Part shown: positions 7,144 through 11,054 of the stretch, piece by piece | Layout of the letters: each line of letters opens with the position of its first letter | Position numbering within the stretch: position 1 is the stretch's first letter | Assembly (NCBI GenBank): GCA_027005175.1 | Contig: JALTMC010000384.1 | Coordinates: 1,194 to 12,247, forward strand | Direction of reading: 5' to 3' | Source of the DNA: Myxococcales bacterium | Lineage (GTDB): Bacteria > Myxococcota_C > UBA6777 | DNA length: 11,054 nucleotides | Made by a program: the position numbers and the translations under genes | Notes under the pieces: model-generated | Told to the model about the DNA's origin: nothing | Seen by the model: the letters and a program-made list of their open reading frames with translations, nothing else | The model's database searches: none

Positions 7144-7794
7144 TTAAGCGATAGCTGCGGCTACTTCTTCTGCCAAGTTATCACTGCGTTTCTCAAGACC
7201 TTCACCAAGTTCGTAGCGAACAAAGCGACGGATCTGGATATTCTCTCCCATTTCAGAAACGGCGAGGCTAATCACATCCTGTACGGTCTCTTTGCCTTCA
7301 GCGCGCACGTAGGGTTGCTGAAGCAAGCATACTTGTTCAAAGTATTTTTTGACTCGTCCTTCTACGATCTTGTCGATAATCTTCTCTGGCTTTCCTTCTT
7401 CGAGACCCTGCTCACGGAAGATGTGTCGCTCTTTGGCAAGCACCTCTTCTGGGATCTCGTCGGAGCTTACATACAAGGGGTTGGTGGCTGCAATGTGCAT
7501 CGCAATGTTACGTACAAGCTCTTGGAATGCATCGGTGCGTGCCACGAAGTCCGTTTCACAGTTGATCTCAAGCAGAACGCCAATTCGACCACCCATGTGG
7601 ATATAGGAACCAACAGAGCCTTCGCTTGCGATTCGGCCCGCTTTCTTTTCGGAGGCGGCCAAGCCTTTGGTGCGAAGATATTCAACGGCTTTTTCGAGAT
7701 TTCCGTCCGATTCGACGAGGGCTTTTTTACAATCCATCATGCCCACACCGGTTTGATCACGGAGTTCTTTTACCTGCTTTGCAGAGATACCCAT
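7144..7794 (-). CDS. tsf: Translation elongation factor Ts
   Basis: EF-Ts is the nucleotide exchange factor of EF-Tu. The N-terminal UBA-like module is clear: VKELRDQTGVGMMDCKKAL at about residues 8-26, followed by the core segment LLEINCETDFVARTDAF, which carries the TDFVAR motif that contacts EF-Tu. Length is 216 residues, a short-form EF-Ts (E. coli has 283), as in many bacteria outside the enteric group. ATG 7794 has AAGGAG six bases upstream (7801-7806). It is followed after 14 bp by a strong terminator. The spacer to rpsB is unusually long and holds a fold-back repeat. Confidence 0.97.
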   Translation of the reverse strand: MGISAKQVKELRDQTGVGMMDCKKALVESDGNLEKAVEYLRTKGLAASEKKAGRIASEGSVGSYIHMGGRIGVLLEINCETDFVARTDAFQELVRNIAMHIAATNPLYVSSDEIPEEVLAKERHIFREQGLEEGKPEKIIDKIVEGRVKKYFEQVCLLQQPYVRAEGKETVQDVISLAVSEMGENIQIRRFVRYELGEGLEKRSDNLAEEVAAAIA

Positions 7795-7899
7795 GGTTTT
7801 CTCCTTGGAATACTTTAGATACAGAGCTTCCTCTGCCAGCCATCTGACAGAGGGAAAGCTACAAGTTATTGACGTACTTGATGTTCTTGACTAACTCAT

Positions 7900-8058
7900 G
7901 GGTCCGTCCAAAAATAACCTATACCGTTTGCATCTCCGCTTCATCCACCCTGGCTGCGTTACACCTCCTTGGAATAGTTAAGCGATTCTCTCGTCGGAGA
8001 GCCTTGCCAGGGCGGCGAATCGAAACGCAAATCAACGACTTTCTTTTTGGACGGACCC
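7900..8058. repeat. 159-bp fold-back, MITE-like element in the rpsB-tsf spacer
   Basis: Perfect 15-bp terminal inverted repeats, gggtccgtccaaaaa at 7900-7914 and its complement at 8044-8058, frame 129 bases. Inside are further paired blocks in nested order: tttgc (7927-7931) with gcaaa (8027-8031), ccctggc (7948-7954) with gccaggg (8006-8012), and ctctc (7988-7992) with gagag (7997-8001) around the apex. The whole unit can therefore fold into one long imperfect hairpin in RNA or a cruciform in DNA. It has no plausible gene of its own. Terminal inverted repeats plus small size are typical of MITEs, but no clear target-site duplication is visible beside the ends, and no second copy occurs in this window. 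It sits 85 bp after the rpsB stop and 105 bp before the tsf start, inside what should be one transcript. The rest of the 349-bp spacer shows nothing else except the tsf ribosome binding site. Confidence 0.75.
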
Positions 8059-8143
8059 TAAGATGGGTTTGCTTTTTCGTTGAAGTTGCCTTGTCTGAGC
8101 CATTGTGGCATTCGGCAATTTCAAGAAGAGCATGGAAGGAAGA

Positions 8144-9028
8144 TTATGCTTCCGCACTCTCTTGCTTGGGAGCGGCAGCTTGCTCTTCTTTGGGAGCGGC
8201 AGCTTTTTCTTCTTTGGCTGGAGCTGTTGCGTGGGGACGAACTTCAACAGGAGGACGTGGCCCCTGGTTCTTCTCTGCGTTCTTTCTCCCACGACGACGG
8301 CCCTGGCTGCGCTCTTCTCGTGGACGGTCTTTTCGCATGGCCACACCTTCAGCGCAGGCATCTGCAACCAATCGGGTGACAAGCTGAATGGAACGAATGG
8401 CGTCGTCATTGCCTGGGATGGGGTAGTCGATGTTTGCTGGATCACAGTTGGAATCCAACAAGGCAACCACGGGTATTCCAAGGTTCTTGGCTTCGTTAAT
8501 CGCGATCTTCTCTTTGATCACATCCACAACAAACAACAGGCCCGGAAGACCATTCATATGCTGGATTCCACCGAGGTTACTGCGAAGCTTCGCAAGTAAC
8601 TTTTCGTTCTTCATCACTTCTTTTTTGGGCAACGCATTAATCGAACCATCTTCAAATTGCTTCTCCAACGTATTCAAACGTTCGATACTCTTCTTGATGG
8701 TCGTAAAGTTCGTCATGGTTCCGCCCAGCCACCGATGGTTGACGAAGAACTGACTGCTTCGTCGAGCCTCATCCGCCACGACATCTTGGGCCTGACGCTT
8801 GGTTCCAACAAACAACACACTCTGGCCTTGCATGACGGTGTCGCGAATGACATTGTATGCATGACGAAACAGGCGGGCTGTTTTCTGTAGGTCGATAATG
8901 TGAATTCCGTTGCGAGAACCGAAGATGTATGGACGCATACGAGGGTTCCAGCGGCTGGTCTTGTGTCCAAAGTGAACACCAGCTTCTAACAATTCACGGA
9001 TCTTAATCTTTGATGCACCTTCACTCAT
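8144..9028 (-). CDS. rpsB: 30S ribosomal protein S2
   Basis: S2 is a late-assembling protein of the small subunit. Signatures are [22 protein letters not shown] near the N-terminus, [33 protein letters not shown] and the C-terminal [28 protein letters not shown]. The start is ATG 9028, giving the canonical [15 protein letters not shown]-terminus, with AAGGAG eight bases upstream; an in-frame start at 9061 would add 11 non-conserved residues. The protein has 294 residues. The family core ends near residue 232; beyond it is a 60-residue Arg/Lys-rich, then Ala/Glu/Lys/Pro-rich tail with a tandem repeat of KEE(K/Q)AAAPK. It is the first gene of the ribosomal transcription unit. Confidence 0.97.
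   Translation of the reverse strand: MSEGASKIKIRELLEAGVHFGHKTSRWNPRMRPYIFGSRNGIHIIDLQKTARLFRHAYNVIRDTVMQGQSVLFVGTKRQAQDVVADEARRSSQFFVNHRWLGGTMTNFTTIKKSIERLNTLEKQFEDGSINALPKKEVMKNEKLLAKLRSNLGGIQHMNGLPGLLFVVDVIKEKIAINEAKNLGIPVVALLDSNCDPANIDYPIPGNDDAIRSIQLVTRLVADACAEGVAMRKDRPREERSQGRRRGRKNAEKNQGPRPPVEVRPHATAPAKEEKAAAPKEEQAAAPKQESAEA
8166..8213 (-). repeat. Tandem 24-bp repeat in the rpsB 3' end
   Basis: Two adjacent 24-bp units (8166-8189 and 8190-8213) match at 22 of 24 positions. They encode the two copies of the Ala/Glu/Lys/Pro octad in the tail of S2, so the tail seems to have grown by slippage-type duplication in frame. Confidence 0.8.
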
Positions 9029-9036
9029 GAAAGAAA

Positions 9037-9042
9037 CTCCTT
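9037..9042 (-). promoter_or_regulatory. Shine-Dalgarno deciding the rpsB start
   Basis: AAGGAG on the minus strand, eight bases before ATG 9028. It fixes the start inside the longer open frame that begins at 9061. Confidence 0.85.
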
Positions 9043-9201
9043 GTTTGGGTTTGTCCTCCACGTCCTGTCGTTTCGCAGAAAAGACCTCTTCGTCATCGAC
9101 AAAAAGGGCACCCTCTTCCTACAATCAAGGTCGTGTGTGTAATACGGCAACTCTGCCAAAAATAAACCAGCCGTGAGACCCACTTCTGGTACCGGGCAGG
9201 G

Positions 9202-9230
9202 CTTGTATCACAGAAATTCTCAAAAGTCAA
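9202..9230 (-). promoter_or_regulatory. Putative sigma-70-type promoter of rpsB-tsf
   Basis: On the minus strand, TTGACT (9225-9230) is followed after 17 bases by TACAAG (9202-9207), preceded by TGTGA. The -35 box matches the consensus at five of six positions and the -10 box at four of six. It would start transcription near 9195 and leave a leader of about 165 nt before rpsB. It is the best promoter-like pair I see between 9062 and 9566; the leader might hold an autoregulatory S2 site, but no known structure was recognised. Confidence 0.5.
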
Positions 9231-9496
9231 AAGCCAAATCCCATCCCAGGGGGCGGTTTCATCGCGTCGGTTTTTGTTTCGGGATTCTGCTCGGAAATGG
9301 TCGGCGCCCCCGTACTGAAGAAAGTACAGGGCTGCTTGGTCTTTCGACACCGTTGCACTGGTGAAGCACCCTGAAGGGGGTCCTGCCACGGATATAAGGA
9401 TACCCCACGAAGAACTCCGGGGAGAAGAATCACTTCACAATCCTCCTATCCTCCCACTTCTTCACATAACCTTCCAAGTCATGTCTCTTTCACCTT

Positions 9497-9535
9497 TTGA
9501 TGTTTCAACAACTAAAAATCTATGAAACCCATCAA
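9497..9535 (-). repeat. Imperfect inverted repeat after the accessory cassette
   Basis: Arms ttgatgtttca (9497-9507) and tgaaacccatcaa (9523-9535) pair with a two-base bulge and a 15-base loop, 32 bp after the stop of the 194-residue protein. It could mark the 3' end of the cassette transcript, but there is no U-tract on the minus strand, so a Rho-independent terminator is not supported. Confidence 0.35.
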
Positions 9536-9566
9536 GTCATTCATTTTCCTGGATCTGCTTGAAGAT

Positions 9567-10151
9567 TTAGGTTGTTGCCTCTGAGAGGTGATGGAACTGT
9601 GTGGGAAGACCGATACGCATCAGATAGCCAGCAAACCTCTGCATAATATACTCTCTATAGGGTGTCTGGATTGATGCTAAACGGTGCGCTTCATTTTCTT
9701 CATTTTGTAATGCCTGATAAAGAAAGTCACCTGGAACAACAAAATAGTCCTTAAAGTCAGCGACAAGCTTTTGCTCTGCGTGCGGAACATAGCCAAGGTA
9801 TTGGTATCTAGGGACACCATTCCTCGCCACGACCTTCCACTCTTTTGAACTAAACTTTTGAGCTTTTGGTTTGTGGGCTCCAGCTTTGATCAAATCCTCC
9901 GGGTACACTCCACAAAGAATCATGCCAAAGAGCTTTTTGTCTTCTGCCACCTCGCTACCAAACCTTGCTGCAAAATCTTGTTCGAGGTCACAGTCTTGTG
10001 TCAAGACGAGCGAATAAGTTCTCTTAAAAAGAAGGCCGTCTATTTGAGTGTTGCCATCATTGTCAGAAATTCCATGAACAACAAAGGTACTAATGTTTTC
10101 CAGGAGATCAGATTGTCGTAACAGAACTCCTTCAGGATCTTCGTATGCCAT
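9567..10151 (-). CDS. Uncharacterised protein with a T-Q-D-C-D motif; third gene of the accessory cassette
   Basis: A 194-residue soluble-looking protein that I do not recognise. Notable segments are SLVLTQDCDLEQDF near residue 47, where TQDCD with flanking acidic residues looks like a conserved site. It is followed by RYQYLGYVP, then DYFVVPGDFLY, and near the C-terminus TPYREYIMQRFAGYLMRIGLP, a likely amphipathic helix ending in the pattern R-x-G-L-P. No signal peptide or membrane segment is seen. Its ATG overlaps the stop of the preceding gene by one base (TGATG), so it is probably translated by coupling. The coupled arrangement and lower GC than the ribosomal genes suggest it works with its two neighbours. 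Whether TQDCD is catalytic or metal-binding is speculation. Confidence 0.8.
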   Translation of the reverse strand: MAYEDPEGVLLRQSDLLENISTFVVHGISDNDGNTQIDGLLFKRTYSLVLTQDCDLEQDFAARFGSEVAEDKKLFGMILCGVYPEDLIKAGAHKPKAQKFSSKEWKVVARNGVPRYQYLGYVPHAEQKLVADFKDYFVVPGDFLYQALQNEENEAHRLASIQTPYREYIMQRFAGYLMRIGLPTQFHHLSEATT

Positions 10152-10540
10152 CAGAGTTTTATCACTTCATTAACTTTGACTGTCACCGCCTTTGGGGAAG
10201 GAAGATATTGTGCCTTCATCGCTTCGGCTCTTTCAAATGCTCTATAATGCTCAGAAAGCTCTGTTAGTTCTTCAATAGCCTCTGCCAGTGCTGATTCTGG
10301 CAGGCGTGCTATAAATCCATGGCATTGGAGCCGAAGTGGACTGATTCCAAGCATGTCAATTGATGTACCATCTATTTCAATAGCCGAAGACTCTTTACAG
10401 AACTTCACTTCCATATTTAGTAAAGCATCCAGTTTATCTGCCAATTGATATTTTTCATCGGGGCTTCTGTACATGATGGTGCCATTGGTTGAGAGCCCCA
10501 CAGAGAATTCTAATTTTTCATAAGTCGCTTTGATACTCAT
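10151..10540 (-). CDS. Uncharacterised small protein; second gene of the accessory cassette
   Basis: A 129-residue protein with no recognised domain. It begins MSIKATYEKLEFSVGLSTNG and looks strand-rich in the N-terminal two thirds, with a helical segment around residues 85-112 (LAEAIEELTEL...FERAEAMKA), then a short C-terminal VTVKVNEVIKL. No signal peptide, membrane segment or catalytic motif is evident. Start and stop are both shared with neighbours: ATGA with the upstream TIGR04255 gene, TGATG with the downstream gene. It could be an adaptor or small partner of the TIGR04255 protein, which is inference from coupling alone. Confidence 0.78.
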   Translation of the reverse strand: MSIKATYEKLEFSVGLSTNGTIMYRSPDEKYQLADKLDALLNMEVKFCKESSAIEIDGTSIDMLGISPLRLQCHGFIARLPESALAEAIEELTELSEHYRAFERAEAMKAQYLPSPKAVTVKVNEVIKL

Positions 10541-11054
10541 GGGTTTATCCTCTCATCGTTATCTTCCGTTGGGGTAAAGAGTTTCAAGCCTTCATCTGTG
10601 AGACACCAGCGGAATAATCGATAAATGGTTTCGTTGAAATCTTTGAGCAAGGCTTCTGTTTGCTCTGCCTCTACTTGTCCATTTTTATGGTGATCAAAGT
10701 CCAGTGTAAATCTTTCCACTAAAGTGTCTTCAGCATACCGAGTGTCTCTTCCCACGTCTCGTGAGTACCTCCAGCCGATAGCTCCGCTAGAACTTTGTAA
10801 TACAATGTGATGGGCACCCTCCACAATGGAGTGCCTGAGCAGATCGCTCTCATATTCACCTGAAATCTTAGGATTAACGTATTCATTCCAATGGACAGGT
10901 TCATTGTTTTCGCGAGTCAAGTATAATCTGTTTATATATCGAAGCCCAACTCGAGTATAGAAGGAAGGCTTATATTCTTGTTCAAAAGCCCCAAGAACAA
11001 ATTGTACATTTTCGAGAAAAGATGAAAAGTTTTTGTATGATGATGTTTGAATAG
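10537..11054 (-). CDS. TIGR04255-family protein, 5' end outside the window
   Basis: The frame is open from the right edge to TGA at 10537-10539, about 171 residues. A start at the TTG at 10920 would be an artefact, because in-frame codons upstream encode F-EQEYKPSFYTRVGLRYINRLYL, and the pattern P-x-x-Y-T-R-x-G-L-R-Y-I-N-R is the hallmark I associate with TIGR04255 proteins. The end, ETIYRLFRWCLTDEGLKLF, also fits the family, which usually closes with a helix before a x-W-x-I-T-D-type segment. These proteins are sporadically distributed, about 250-280 residues long, and of unknown function; about 100 N-terminal residues should lie outside. It is the first visible gene of a coupled three-gene cassette. 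Confidence 0.78.
   Translation of the reverse strand, partial: IQTSSYKNFSSFLENVQFVLGAFEQEYKPSFYTRVGLRYINRLYLTRENNEPVHWNEYVNPKISGEYESDLLRHSIVEGAHHIVLQSSSGAIGWRYSRDVGRDTRYAEDTLVERFTLDFDHHKNGQVEAEQTEALLKDFNETIYRLFRWCLTDEGLKLFTPTEDNDERINP

Larger units (their letters stand above)
9062..9566. other. Non-coding spacer of about 505 bp upstream of rpsB
   Basis: No convincing gene is seen. It contains the putative rpsB promoter, an imperfect 9-bp stem (9308-9316 with 9323-9331, one G-T pair), and an imperfect inverted repeat after the accessory cassette (9497-9507 with 9523-9535, two-base bulge) that lacks a U-run. No tRNA-like TTCRA arm with matching acceptor stem was found on either strand. One 68-codon minus-strand frame (9227-9433) begins with GTG eight bases after a perfect AGGAGG at 9442-9447, but its composition does not look like a protein. 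Confidence 0.6.

Noticed and set aside
8032-8481. A 149-codon minus-strand frame running from rpsB into the fold-back element
   Set aside because: It is a second frame over the S2 gene, with no start signal, ending inside the repeat element.
7869-8599. Plus-strand open frames across the fold-back element and the end of rpsB
   Set aside because: They are antisense to rpsB; their Leu/Phe/Gly/Ser runs are the reverse reading of the S2 Ala/Glu/Lys tail repeats.
9062-9566. A tRNA or other structured RNA gene in the spacer before rpsB
   Set aside because: No T-arm with a matching acceptor stem was found on either strand; the inverted repeats there are short and isolated.
1-11054. CRISPR array, insertion sequence with transposase, or phage genes
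   Set aside because: No regularly spaced direct repeats and no transposase, integrase or phage structural protein can be read; the only mobile-like item is the 159-bp fold-back element.

Overview
The window is bacterial and reads almost entirely on the minus strand. Its backbone is a conserved housekeeping block, in transcription order rpsB (S2), tsf (EF-Ts), pyrH (UMP kinase), frr (ribosome recycling factor), cdsA (CDP-diglyceride synthase), rseP (site-2 protease), tsaB, a Nudix hydrolase and an AMMECR1-family gene. This order, together with a leftmost gene whose C-terminal pattern resembles long surface-type proteins of Myxococcota, suggests a Myxococcota or related former deltaproteobacterial lineage. 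The GC content is modest, about half by eye. The taxonomic placement is an inference from gene order and protein pattern and is not certain.

Layout from right to left. Bases 9567-11054 hold three tightly coupled minus-strand genes that are visibly more AT-rich than the rest. The first is the C-terminal part of a TIGR04255-family protein cut by the window edge. It is followed by two small proteins that I do not recognise, joined by ATGA and TGATG overlaps. This looks like a compact accessory cassette inserted upstream of the ribosomal operon, and it is the best candidate here for an undescribed system. Bases 9062-9566 carry no convincing gene but contain a likely rpsB promoter, two inverted repeats and one small doubtful ORF.

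The rpsB-tsf spacer is 349 bp and is half filled by a 159-bp fold-back element with perfect 15-bp terminal inverted repeats and nested internal complementary blocks. It resembles a MITE. A strong intrinsic terminator follows tsf, so pyrH and the genes after it must be read by read-through or from their own promoter. From pyrH to the AMMECR1 gene spacing is tight, including a 4-bp tsaB/Nudix overlap. The gaps exceed 100 bp only between frr and cdsA, where many bacteria keep uppS. The dxr gene often found between cdsA and rseP is also absent.

At the left edge, two plus-strand genes (a partial protein and a probable lipoprotein) converge on the AMMECR1 gene and overlap its 3' end by 35 bp. Functionally the block covers translation (S2, EF-Ts, RRF), pyrimidine nucleotide supply (UMP kinase), phospholipid precursor synthesis (CdsA), envelope proteolysis (RseP) and tRNA t6A modification (TsaB), plus two accessory enzymes.
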